NCBI GenBank assembly: GCA_963691815.1
Contig: OY829659.1
Coordinates: 28,066,170 to 28,130,169, forward strand
Direction: 5' to 3'
DNA: 64,000 nucleotides
From: Echiichthys vipera
Taxonomy: Eukaryota > Chordata > Actinopteri > Perciformes > Trachinidae
Made by a program: the position numbers and the translations under genes
Notes under the pieces: generated by a model
Told to the model about the DNA's origin: nothing
Database searches by the model: none
The model's input: only the letters and a program-made list of their open reading frames with translations
Shown: positions 11,394 to 63,200 of the stretch, in pieces
Layout: each line of letters starts with the position of its first letter
Numbering within the stretch: the stretch's first letter is position 1

Positions 11394-14300
11394 GAAGATT
11401 CATGTTTTTCCTAAATTGGGGATCGGATCTGCACCCACGAGCCCAGCCAGCCTCCGGCATTAATGCAGCGTTATTCTTGGAACTACGTGTGTGTGTGTGT
11501 TTGTGTGTGTGTGATCCCTCTGCTGGGGAGCAGTGACAGCACGGAGCGCCTTCTCCGTGGACTCCCTGCAGCCCGCTGGGCTCCACCAAGAAACGCACGC
11601 AAAAGACAGCGACACGTTCCAAACAGTCCGCAGCTCTCAGGCTTCACTCACTGCGGGGGAAGGACTTAGGTGGATTAAAGGTAAGCCTCTGAGAGCGACC
11701 GAGGTTCCTGTTCACACTCAACTTCAACTTCTATTTCTAGTACAAGTGGGATTCTTTCTTTATTTCTTTTCACATTTGGAGCAAGAACAGAGAAAAACGT
11801 GACAATCTAAAATCTACGGTACATGTCCTGAAATGTTCACAGTCAAATGAATAAATGCTTTAAGACGCGCAGCCGTGTCCAACACTTCTGCTCATGGCAG
11901 CACTGTGTTTGCTAATAAAGTGTCGCTGAAAATGGACAGAAGAACTCCGTGTTTAAAATATTTGGTCCCCCAGGAACGAGCTCTGACATCCAGCACACTC
12001 ATATTTGTCATGAAAAGGTTTCGTTAGTGTATACATATATTTTATTTTATTTTCACTCATTATGGTCACCACTTTTCACCTAATATCTATTTGACCTAAA
12101 ATATTATTTACACCCAAAAGTAGGAGAATTTATTTTGCCCAAAAAAAAATTAAATGTGACGAAAATGTAGTCTGCTTCAGTTAAAAACATTAAAAAAAAA
12201 AAAAAGAAAAAGAAAAAAAAAAGCAAGCATTAAATGTATGCCCAAATAAATCTGGGCGTTTTCTCAAATTACAGCTGTCTAGAACAGTTAGTTATGCAGA
12301 AATAAAATATTTAAACACATTTAATTTAGCTTTTGTGAAGAGAGAACTGTCTGAATACTTTTCATGGAAAGAATGGAACGAAACAACAAGAAATTAATTC
12401 AAGAAAAAAAAAAAATTTAATGTTAATATTTTTGCATTTAGCCGTCAGTGAACATTCTAAATAATTTGTGTTTGTGTCATTTGGTGAGTTACTGCAGCAG
12501 CGCTGTATTTCCTGTGTCCAGAATTGTGAGTGCAAAAAATATATATTTTTGTTTTATTTATAGACTGATAGTCATTTACCCATGCTCTATGCTGCAGGAT
12601 ATCTTATTGCAATAATCTTAAAATAAGCTTGTTCAACAGATGCCCAGCATATTGACTAAAAAACATAAAGTGCACCTTGCCAGACTTGTGTGTGTGCCCT
12701 CTGGTCCAGACTGTGGGGCTAGAAGACTGCAGAAGCAGATGAATGAAAGAGCACTCTTCCTGACAGGGCTGGACTTACCCATTGATTATCCAGTTATTAC
12801 TGTGATAACAATGGAGGGTATAAAGCATTTACTGGCTCATTATGAAGTTGATAACATGTGAGCTACCGACTTGTTTCTGAATGTTAAAAGAATTCTTACC
12901 ACGTGTATGAACTTGTTTTACCACAAGCTGCTTCTCTGACTGAGAACAATAACATGCGATCCTCTCTTGTCCTTCGTCCTGTGTTCACCATCCTTTCCTG
13001 CCTTTTGAAAAGCAATTCATGCCATCTTTAAAATGTGATTCTGATTAACAGGCGGTGGGGGAAAGCTATGTGGAGAATAGGCCATGCAGAAGGTGATCAA
13101 TTAAAAGATTAAGCGTTTTGCAACACATGGACGCATGTGCATTTGGACCTAATAGCAGGGCCATCAGCTCATTTTCAGGGAGCCTGCCGCCTACTGAAAG
13201 CGTGCTTCTCACATCAAAGCATCCACGTCTGCCTTTGCTTCCCAATGGGCAGAAAGGGATGCTAATTTGGCCCCCTTCATGTATAGCCGCGAAAGACTCC
13301 TTCAATTAACTGGATTTCAATGGCACAAAAATTAGTAGGTGGGACCTAAAAAAGATGCAAAGAGACTCAGCGTGGATAGGGAGCATTTCTCATTAAATTA
13401 AAAAGGGCTGTGTCATTTGTTTCCAACCATGCATCTGAGGACTTAACACTAAAAACACAGAGCTTCAAAGAGTCCATGATGGGTTAAATAGAGACTATAA
13501 TCTCATTAAAATATTGTACAGAGGTAAATAGTGCTTTGATAATGATCTGAGGGTTCAATTAGTAAAATGAGCGTCTTGAGAGTGTTTTGTGTTTGGGAGG
13601 AGATACTACTTCTGATATGGTTACAAAACGCAGGACTGGGACCAAATCAGGGGCACCTCAAAGTGTCATCCTTCATTTGAGCAGGGTTTTCTACACTGTA
13701 AAAGAAATGGAGCAAGGACAAAACAATCAGATCCACAACAAAGGGTGTATGGATTATCCAAGGTTTAACAGTGTCAGCAGGTGTAATGGGGTGAGAGGAG
13801 ACAGACTGATCATGTGCATGATAAAATAACAATATGGGAATCACCAGCTGCATCAGCCAGTGGTCTGGGATAGTTGGAAGTGGACTGTATAATGAAAATG
13901 CAGTGCTATTGATTAGTCTATGAATAATCTATGTCACGTCATTTCATTGGCCGATTGGTCTACAGTGATGTTTACCTCTTCTGTGCTAACAACACAATTT
14001 GTGTTATGTTTACGTTTACTGGGCAAGTGCATATGTCTGTTATGGCTGATTATTTCACATATAATTAAATTAAATTAAATTCAATTTTATGTATAGTGCC
14101 AAATCATAACAAAAGTTAAGACACTTAACTTTTGTTATAACAATAACCAGGATATAACAATAACCAGGATAAGGTGGTTACTGTGTGTGTGTGTCAAAAA
14201 CAACAGGAAGGACCCCACATTTGATAATAATATAGTAATGGACAAGGCATGACAACAGTATCTGCCACTTAATGCTTGTTGCTCTTTTTTTTTTTGGGGG

Positions 14301-14723
14301 GGGGGGGGGCATCTTCATCCACCTGTTCCCTTTCAGACTCCTGTCAAACAAGCACACTTTTCTTTTGATATTGCTTTCTCCCCCTCCTTGGTAGGTACCA
14401 CATAGATAAGGCTTTGTCACATAAGACGATATGAGTGTCTTAAAATGTATTTTCACTGGTGTGCAGTTTTCTCAAATGTCTAACCATCTCTTGAGCCTAC
14501 CAACGGTACACAGAGATTCCAATAACTGGGACTGATTTCTTAGGTGTGCTTTACATGTAAAGGTGTGCTTTACATCGTATGCATCATAGTCAATGACAGA
14601 ATGATTACTCAAGTAAGTAAAAGTACCATGCATGACAGTAGCATTAGTGCTACAACAATCAACAGGCTGAATCAAACTCTAAACTTTCATGATAACACTG
14701 ACATGGAGAACTGTAACTCAGTC
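11394..14723. other. Gene-free DNA between bsx and jhy
   Basis: No exon is supported. It contains a short GT microsatellite (about 11486-11513), A-rich runs near 12192-12233, a LINE 3' fragment (about 14045-14150) and an adjoining T then G homopolymer run (about 14286-14310). The stretch 12890-13500 is of even complexity, with homeodomain-like ATTA/TAAT sites, and could be conserved noncoding DNA. Confidence 0.4.
14045..14150 (-). mobile_element. LINE 3' UTR fragment
   Basis: Contains AGTGCCAAATCATAACAAAA, which nearly repeats the sequence at about 18244-18263 at the 3' end of the LINE in the next interval. The end of the fragment is palindromic around TTAAGACACTTAA. Confidence 0.5.
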
Positions 14724-15602
14724 TTAAAGGGGGAATTTTGGTATTTTTTCACCTTAACCTTTTAACCTTTTCCCCATGTATTTCTGTGTAAGTGACTAAT
14801 GGCAACAACTTTATTTGCTATGTGTCCAGTTTTGACTATGAGCACTGCAGCCTGCCTGCTTTGAACCAAGCTGCAATGTAATCAAACTGGGCACCTGCAC
14901 ACCGACAATATAAATGTCAACTAAAAATATTCGGTCCTGCCACTGACAGAGAGAGAATTGTGAAGCAGAGCTTTGTGTTGTCTAAACCATTTTTAACACA
15001 ATTCTGAATTGTGCCAACATGTGGAGCTCCCCTTCACACAGGTTTCATAAACTAACGTTACCATTGGATGCATAAAGGCAGAAGCTGTGGCTCGTTGAGC
15101 TACAAATGGATCCTAATAACTCTGGATACACTGCACCTTACAGACCGTCAGTCTGCAGTTGGACTGAGACACCACTGTCAGACAAAAAGGAGAAGACATC
15201 CTACCAATGAATATTTTCATCAAGAAAAACGCTGTTCCAAGAGTGGAGACACTTACTGCAGACAGAGCGGAGGCATGCTAATGCTATTAGCTAAAGTCAC
15301 TGTGTTGACCTGCATCGGTAATTACACACCAAAGCATGGCAGGATAACAGAAACGTCTCCATCTTTCCATAATCCAGTCAGACACTTCTAATAACTGTCT
15401 GAGCTTGTAGGTGGCAAAAACAAACCTTTAAAGTGGGCGTATATTGTGCGTTTACACTGCAGCTGAATTCGCAGCAGCCAGGCTGCTGCACGCCACTCAA
15501 TACTGGACCAATTTCAAAAAAGTTGTTACCATTAGTCCCTTACACAGAAATATATGGGGAAATAGGGTTGAAAGGTTGATAAATACCAAAATTCCCCTTT
15601 AA
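14724..15602. mobile_element. TTAA-bounded inverted-repeat element 1 (MITE-like)
   Basis: The left end TTAAAGGGGGAATTTTGGTA and the right end (reverse complement TTAAAGGGGAATTTTGGTAT) are inverted copies. The similarity extends about 80-90 bp inward (14724-14812 against 15520-15602). Length is 879 bp and no transposase is seen. TTAA at both borders recalls piggyBac target duplications, but the AGGGG terminus is not the usual CCC, so the superfamily is open. Confidence 0.7.
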
Positions 15603-15649
15603 GCAGAAACCCGAAGGGGGAAGCCATATTGGTTTAAACAGCAGTTACA

Positions 15650-16783
15650 TTAAAGGGAAATTCCGGTGTAGAATCATCCCAGGCTCTTTTTAGGCATATA
15701 CACTCATCAAAGAAGCCATTGAGAATTTTCTTTCGTGCACAAACAACTAAACGAGAAATCCGGGACAGTCGCTAACAGCTAAATGTGGCTAACACGGATT
15801 AGCTTGGGCGGTGAGTTGAAGGCATTCAAACGTCTTTTTTAACAACTCACACTACTCCAAATAACACCAAACCTCTGCAGTAGCATGAGAAGAGTCCTTA
15901 CACATTAAATGAAGCACCAACAACATAGTTAGTGACATCAGAATTTATTAACATGGTGTTTTAAAGACTTACCTACTCGACCGGTAGTGGTTTGATAGTT
16001 TGGTGAAATATCTTTACCTCCAGTCTATCCGTAGTCAGTTGCTGCACTCTTGCATTCTTCTTCAAGCACACATTCTTTGGGTCAGATTCTCTTCTAGGAA
16101 TTATGAAGTCATCCTTTTCCAAATGTTTGCTGCAGACACTGTAAGACCCTCTGCCTAAGCGTCTCCATCCGCGTCTCAGTGTCCAGATTCAAAACAATAA
16201 GACACTGGTTTATCAGAGCACGTTCATCGTACTTCAATGGCAGCCGATGAAAGGTTTCTGGGTTGGAAGCTTTTCATCTTTGTTTCAATGCCGTGAAAGA
16301 TACAAACATGAACCATTCTGTCTCTTCACTGTGCCCCCTGCCCCCTGAGATCTGTGTAATGTTTCGGTGCTGTGGGGAAAGCTGTGTGGGACATTTCACC
16401 AAACTATCAAACCACAAGGTTTACGTGTTTTGGTGGTAATCCACTTGAATGGACTTTACTACGAGAGGAGCGGCTACCGGTCAAGTAAGTATGTCTTTCA
16501 AAACACTCTGTTAATAAATTCTGATGTCTCCAATGTGTGATGTGTAAGGAGTCTTCTCATGCTACTGCAGAGGTTTGGTGTTATTTGGAGCAGTGTTAGT
16601 GCTTAAAAAAAATGTTTTAATGCGTTTCACTAACCGCCTGAGCTAATCCGTGTTAGCCGCATTTGGCTGTTAGCGACTGTAAGCGACTGTCCCAGTTTTC
16701 TCTGTTAGTTGTTCGGCATGAAAAAAAATGTGTATTTGCCTAAAAAGACCCTGGGATGATTTTACACTGTAATTTCACTTTAA
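15650..16783. mobile_element. TTAA-bounded long-inverted-repeat element 2 (foldback)
   Basis: The ends TTAAAGGGAAATTCCGGTGT and (reverse complement) TTAAAGTGAAATTACAGTGT begin inverted repeats of roughly 360 bp (15650-16010 against about 16395-16783). These include matching stretches such as TTTGATAGTTTGGTGAAAT. The centre is about 380 bp with no recognisable protein. Total 1134 bp. Its termini resemble those of the element 48 bp to the left, so the two are probably related families. Confidence 0.75.
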
Positions 16784-17629
16784 TGCTCAATAGATACCAG
16801 TTACAAAAAATCCTGCTAATTTCTTTTTTAAGTACATTTTTGCACTCAGTGCAGAACGTTGCTCATTGCACGAGTTCTGGCTCGGCCCGTAATACTGACG
16901 CTCAGGACACAACATGAGAGAAAGGAAACTGATGAGAAGCAGATGAGTTGGTTGTTGCTGGGTTCAGTGAGTTCTAAGAAACGACCAAGTGGAAACATGG
17001 ACAAGAGCACGGCTGTGTAAAAAATGTGCAAGAAAGAAATCACCTCGCACAGGAGCTCTTCAGCCTCCGCTCCACCCAAATGCTGAACATGCTGCAGCTA
17101 ACATTAGCACAGATAACGCTGAACATGCTGCAGCTAACGTTGGCACAGACAACACTGAACATGCTGCAGCTAACGTTAGCACAGACAACGCTGAACATGC
17201 TGCAGCTAACGTTAGCACAGACAACGCTCCAGAGGGACTGTCATTAGTTGATGGATCATTTCTGTGTTTTTGAAAACATGGAGAAAAAGCACTCTATGTT
17301 GAACTGTTTATTTTATGCCAAGGATATTATTCTAAATATATTTGCAATGTTAGGTTTCCACTTTTCTTAATGTATATACCGTACTTAGCACTATTTTATT
17401 TTTTTTATAATATATTAAGTCACGTATTAAAATCAATTTAAATTAAAAAAAAGTTGCTATCAAATATTGATATGTATTTAATCTTTTTTTAATCGTGTCC
17501 CACCACTGGTGAAAAGAATGCATGTTCATGTTACACTAGGCCTAGCACATTTAATGAAGCAGCCTGTTGTGTACAAATATCTATGAGAGCATTGGTTCCA
17601 TAGACTGTTTACACTAATTGCACCTTGCC
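16784..17629. other. jhy: jhy 3' flank / probable 3' UTR with 36-bp tandem repeat
   Basis: Downstream of the jhy stop on the minus strand. AATAAA signals on that strand lie near 17308-17313 and 17388-17398, so the 3' UTR may be about 240-320 bp. A four-copy 36-bp repeat lies at about 17087-17226. Confidence 0.4.
17087..17226 (+). repeat. 36-bp tandem repeat, about 4 copies
   Basis: Units begin GAACATGCTGCAGCTAACGT and are 36 bp each. The period is a multiple of three, so plus-strand frames stay open and encode a 12-residue repeat (EHAAANVSTDNA). No gene context supports translation. Confidence 0.85.
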
Positions 17630-57376
<39,747 letters not shown>

Positions 57377-57623
57377 GTTTATGTTGAAGGTGGACAGTGT
57401 GCTTCATGAAGATCCATACCATACCATATATGTGGTCGGCAAAATGTTATTGTAGAAGCTTGCAGCAGGATGATAATTTACAAACACTGCAAACAAATAA
57501 GAAAAAAGATAGCTTTATTGTACAAGGAGCAGAAGTATGTCAAGCATTCATGTATTCATTCATGGCTTTGAACTGCACATTTCTACCTTGGTAAAATGCA
57601 GGTGATTTATCAAAAACCTCCTA

Positions 57624-57944
57624 CAGGTTTCGTACACCTTTTCCAAGGTCAAATTCAAGCACTTCCAAGGTCCATTTTCAAGCTAAATCCTTAAATTTTC
57701 ATGCTTAAATCCTGTTAAAGGAGAGTTGGTATTATGTTATAAACAACTAAAACTGTTTTGTTAAACCAGAAGGATAAGAAATACAATAATATTTCTATTC
57801 TATAGCTATTTGTTGTGAAAGAAATGTGGATATAATTCCAAGCATTTTCAAGCACTTTATCCCAAATCCAAGCACTTTCCAAACCCTTGAAAACACAACA
57901 TTGAAATTAATCTTCAAGGATTTCAAGCACCCGTACAAACCCTG
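57624..57944. mobile_element. hAT-like MITE
   Basis: The ends read CAGGTTTCGTAC and, in reverse complement on the right, CAGGGTTTGTACGGGTGCTT. The interior repeats AAGCACTT/CTTGAAA motifs typical of a widespread fish hAT MITE. No matching 8-bp duplication is evident, suggesting age. Confidence 0.6.
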
Positions 57945-58971
57945 CTCACAATGTGCATTTGCATCAGTCACTGAATGACTACACTAAACATGTTATGGCA
58001 CTGATAGGTGTTGGCTCAGGTGGCTTGTTTTACCAGTAAAAGAGATAAGTTCAGCTTCATTTTAGCAGCCAAGTCGGAGATACGAAGCACTGGTTGTAAT
58101 GTCACTGACTTTACATACCCAGCTTTCTAAATGCTTCGACATGATACAGAAAAGCACAGGTGTTATTGATATCAGCCAGGACTCTGTTCTGGTAAATGAC
58201 CCAGTAAAGCTTGCACAATAACAGCACCCTGAAACACATAAGTGTTATACGGCCGTCATTCATGGTATTTACGCTGCATCTGTAAGAAATTAATATTGAG
58301 TAATAGAAAGAAGCAAGTGAAAAACAGCCGGTCGGAGCAGGGAAAAAACGGGTTCATGTTATTGATGTAGTCAAAATGTCTGCTAACAAAAGCAGGGTTG
58401 CATAACAACCAAAGACGTTTGAGAAAAGAATTACTGCTTTCCTTTGATAAACTTTGCTATTAACGGGGAATAGCCTACACATTATTGCCACCTCCTCTCG
58501 TCCCATGCAGACCTGTAGGACTCAGGTGGACCTTAGAACTATACTGCATGTTTGAAGGTAACCGTGTGTAAAACTGGGCCACTGATACCAAGTGAAAAAG
58601 ACAATGTGTCTCCAATAACGCTCCCAAACTAAGAGAAGGAAGCGAGAACTGTGGAAAGCAGTAAGGTAGCGTTAGGAAAATTAGTTTTCTTGTCGACATT
58701 ATAACCAAGCGTAAGCGTGTAATTAGTATAAAACATGGTCTAAAAGCGACACGTAAACTAGCTTAGCAGCTATCGTATATTTTGCCACACGTTGAGGTAA
58801 AAACAAAAGAAACTTTAGTTCAAACCACGTAAGTATATCTACTGAATGTCTTGCATTTACAATGATGAAAACAGAACTGGAATACGTCGTGTTAAACATT
58901 ACATAGAAACATAGAAAGTAAATCAGCGAACTTTCGGATATTCACCTGTTTTCCTATCAGTACTCTGCAAC

Positions 58972-58985
58972 GCAACCATAGAAAC
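58972..58985 (+). promoter_or_regulatory. jhy: X-box-like motif near presumed jhy promoter
   Basis: GCAACC-AT-AGAAAC is a near match to the RFX X-box (GYNRCC N1-3 RRNAAC form). It lies about 1.6 kb upstream of the jhy start codon, in the most CpG-rich part of the jhy-hspa8 interval. RFX factors drive ciliary genes, which fits jhy. Binding is inferred. Confidence 0.4.
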
Positions 58986-59769
58986 GCCGACGCACCACAT
59001 CCATCCGACGGATATATGCTGCCTTCAAGTGCTCCGGATAAAAGCTCCGACTGTGGACCACACGAGGTCACATACGAATACACCGTGGGTGCATGTCGCT
59101 TGAGACATTTCGTCAAAGCCGGAAAACAAATCAATAACTCCGTTCCACCCGCCTTCCAGTAAGCCATGCATCGCCATCTGTGCAGACCACACCCAAATGT
59201 GAGACAGTTTTGTATTATAATACGGTTATATTATAATGCCGTGTATTCATGTGGTATTGGTAGATGTCGAATTGGTGTCATAGCCTTTTTTAAATTGCTA
59301 TAGACCTTTTGAATGGAATTCCATTGCTAGGCATTGGTCTTTGTTGACTTCCTGTCAGCTGATATATTCCACATTCACCGAAATAACCTTTAAAACATTT
59401 AGAACGTTTGCTTACCGATTTAAAAATGTAAATATTTCTTTAACAAAAAAAACAGTAATCTTAAGTATCACCCCATTTTACACTTTACATGCACTTGAAA
59501 TACTGCATATAAAACATCTTTACAGAGATCAGATTCTCACATGGAGAAACATTTAGGAATTTCAACTGTCAGGTTCCCTCTTTCATCCCATTCCTGTAAC
59601 TAAAGCTGGTGATCTTTCCTTTTTCAAAAACACCATTTTAGTCACTTCACTAAAAGCAACACAGCCAATGTAGACACTTGCTGATCCAATTTTAACACAA
59701 GGCTACTACCTGAATCATTCTCAGCTACAAGATTAAGGGGTCTGCAGTGCTTTTAACAAAAATAATGAT

Positions 59770-60009
59770 AGACAGAGGGTTAACAATCTTTATTGTCAAG
59801 GCAGTGACACTCAGAATACAAAACATTTTACCAGAAGTGTGAACCGACAGCTCAACTGTGCCATCCAAGTTTTTCCCCAGTGTCGCAAACCATGCAATAA
59901 GTGAGATTCCTAAACCCACTTTTTTTCCTTTAAATTACACTCTTCAGCCTGTGCTATAAGAGGGTTACTTTCTTAAAAAACATCTTAGGAGTAGCTAAGC
60001 GATGAAGGT
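59770..60009 (-). other. hspa8: hspa8 3' UTR
   Basis: Sequence after the TAA on the minus strand, with an AATAAAG signal (plus-strand TTTATT at 59789-59794). Cleavage probably falls near 59765-59775. Confidence 0.6.
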
Positions 60010-60207
60010 TTAGTCAACCTCTTCGATAGTTGGTCCAGAGGATCCACCGCCAGGTGCAGCACCACCAGAGCCAGGGAAGCCACCAGGCATGCCTTCTGGC
60101 ATACCACCAGGCATGCCACCAGCACTCTGGTAAAGCTTGGTGATGATAGGGTTGCACACTTTCTCTAGCTCCTTCTGTTGATGTTCATACTCATCCCTCT
60201 CGGCAGT
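60010..60207 (-). CDS. hspa8: hspa8 coding exon 8
   Basis: [20 protein letters not shown], then [17 protein letters not shown] repeats and the terminal [12 protein letters not shown] at 60012-60010. Confidence 0.97.
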   Translation of the reverse strand, partial: TAERDEYEHQQKELEKVCNPIITKLYQSAGGMPGGMPEGMPGGFPGSGGAAPGGGSSGPTIEEVD

Positions 60208-63200
60208 CTGCAAAAGACGGACATTTTAGGGTTCTGCCAATTCCTATAATGTTTTTAAAAAAAACAAGGATGGATGTTTACCTGGTTCTTGTCTAGCCAG
60301 CCGATGACCTCGTTGCACTTGTCCAAAATCTTCTGCTTGTCGTCGTCACTGATCTTGCCAGCAAGCTTTTCATCCTCCACAGTTGACTTCATGTTGAATG
60401 CATATGACTCTAGACCGTTCTTGGAAGACACCTTGTCACGTTGGACATCGTCTTCAGCCTTGTACTTCTCAGCTTCCTGGACCATGCGTTCAATGTCCTC
60501 CTTACTGAGTCGACCTGGGAGCAGGTTGAAAATTGTCAGATGTTGTATTGCAGTACATTTAAGTTAATAGGACTTCAACTAAAAACTCACCCTTGTCATT
60601 GGTGATGGTGATCTTGTTCTCCTTGCCAGTGCTCTTATCTACAGCAGAGACATTCATGATGCCATTGGCATCAATATCAAATGTCACCTCGATTTGGGGG
60701 ACACCACGGGGAGCAGGAGGGATGCCTGTCAGCTCAAACTTGCCGAGCAGGTTGTTGTCCCTGGTCATAGCACGCTCACCCTCATAAACCTGTTGAACGC
60801 ATTTAGGGTTAAGCAGACAATTTTTGAAAGTGTCTAAAGTTTTGACAATTTTATTTCGCTCAGACATCCAAGGAAGGTCAGGGCCATCTTTGGTCTTTGG
60901 GACCTCTGGTGGAAACTACGAATGGCAGGAATAAGCGTCATCACTGCAAAATTGAAGAGACTGGTATAATTGATGTTGTGCTTACCTGAATGAGCACACC
61001 AGGCTGGTTGTCAGAGTAGGTGGTGAAGGTCTGAGTCTGCTTGGTAGGAATGGTGGTATTTCGTTTAATCAGCACGGTCATGACACCTCCAGCAGTTTCA
61101 ATACCCAGGGACAGAGGGGTGACATCCAGAAGCAGCAAGTCCTGGACATTCTCAGACTTGTCACCAGACAGGATGGCAGCCTGGACAGCTGTAAAAAAAC
61201 AAAAAGAGTACATTCCTTTTTAAGTTAAGGTCATTAAGGCCCATGACCCCCAGCTGCTACAGCTGTGTTGCTTTCATTGAAAAGAAATTAACTTGTATGT
61301 TTATCTGCCCAAGGACACTTACCAGCTCCATATGCCACAGCTTCATCTGGATTGATGCTCTTGTTGAGCTCCTTTCCATTGAAGAAATCCTGGAGCAGCT
61401 TCTGGATCTTGGGGATACGGGTTGAGCCACCGACCAACACTATGTCATGAATCTGCCCTTTATCCATCTTGGCGTCACGGAGTGATTTCTCCACAGGGTC
61501 CAAGGTGCCACGGAAGAGGTCAGCGTTGAGCTCCTCAAAACGAGCCCTGGTGATTGAGGTGTAGAAGTCAACTCCCTCATACAGAGAGTCGATTTCAATG
61601 CTGGCCTGGGTGCTGGAAGACAGGGTGCGCTTTGCTCTCTCACAAGCGGTGCGCAGACGACGGACAGCTCTCTTGTTGTCACTGATGTCCTTCTTGTACT
61701 TGCGCTTGAACTCAGCAATGAAGTGGTTGACCATGCGGTTGTCGAAATCTTCCCCACCAAGATGTGTATCTCCAGCAGTGGACTTTACCTCAAAGATGCC
61801 ATCCTCAATGGTCAAGATGGACACATCAAAGGTGCCACCACCAAGATCAAAGATAAGGACATTCCTTTCTGACCCAACCTGAAATTAAAGTTCACATTTT
61901 TAAAAGCTATTCAATCATGATAGACTTGCTCAATTTGTTCATATTGGAAATCAATCATGTGTAACTGGAATTGTTTCAAGTTTCCTACCTTCTTGTCCAA
62001 CCCATAGGCGATGGCAGCGGCAGTTGGTTCATTAATGATACGTAGAACATTGAGACCAGAGATCGTACCAGCATCCTTAGTGGCCTGGCGCTGGGAGTCA
62101 TTGAAGTAGGCAGGTACCGTAATTACAGCATTGTTGACAGTCTTAAAAGGAAACAAGCCACACATTAGACAAATTTTATATCAACGGTTTTAGTTTTTTG
62201 TTCTTAGCGATGCCAAATGACATACCTTTCCGAGGTAGGCTTCAGCAATCTCCTTCATCTTTGTCAGCACCATAGAAGAGATCTCCTCTGGGTAGAAAGA
62301 TTTGGACTCACCCTTGTACTCGACTTGAACCTTGGGGCGAGTGCTGTCATTGATGACATTAAACGGCCAGTGCTTCATATCTGACTGCACAACATTTTCG
62401 TCAAACCTGCGGCCAATTAAGCGTTTGGCATCTGCAAAAGACAGTGTATTTTAGAGATCTAAAAGAATTGCATTAATGTCACTCAGAGATCCAAGGAAGG
62501 ATTATGGCCATCTTTGGTCTTTCAATCGCTGGTGAAAACTGAATAGCAGGAAAATAGTCAGTGACTAAGTGCTACCCTAGTTTACTAGGGTTATCGAAAA
62601 CATTGACATTTCTGTCATTCGTGTCCCCTGATATGAGCTTAAAAAATTAAAGACCAGCCAACTGACAGGTGCCAGTCACTGTGATGGGTTACATTTGGAG
62701 GTGCAAACGTATACATTTGATTTTCATTACTGATTACTCAGAAATACTTTAATAATTCCCAGGGGGAAATTATTTAAATTATTTATACCATCAATCTTTC
62801 TCAATTGGTTGTTTGGTCTATGGATTATCAGACAAGGTTGAACATTGTTTCAGTGTTTCCCAAAGCCTTTAAATGTCTCATCCACAACTCAAAGCTATTC
62901 AATTTACTGCTAGCTTAATAAAAAATGAAAATCTAATTTGTAAAGCTGAATTCAGTAAATTATCAATTGATTAAAATAGTTGACGATTAATGTTAAAATA
63001 ATCAATCACAGCAGCTCTAATAGCATGATGCCTTTTGTCAGCAGATGACTAACAAGAATGTGAGATCACAATATCATTTTACAAAAAAGAAAAGAAAAAA
63101 TCGTACCGAAAACTGTGTTAGTGGGGTTCATGGCAACCTGATTCTTGGCTGCATCACCGATCAGCCTCTCAGAATCTGTGAAGGCCACATAACTGGGTGT

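Larger units (their letters stand above)
57377..59770. other. jhy 5' region and hspa8 3' intergenic DNA
   Basis: About 2.4 kb between the jhy start codon and the hspa8 3' end. It holds a hAT-like MITE (57624-57944). The CpG-richer zone at about 58900-59180 carries an X-box and is the probable jhy promoter. An untranslated jhy exon is likely but not placed. Confidence 0.45.

Noticed and set aside
60274..61882. Plus-strand open frames opposite the hspa8 exons
   Set aside because: Antisense frames over hsp70 genes are a known composition effect. The minus strand has the spliced HSC70 frame.
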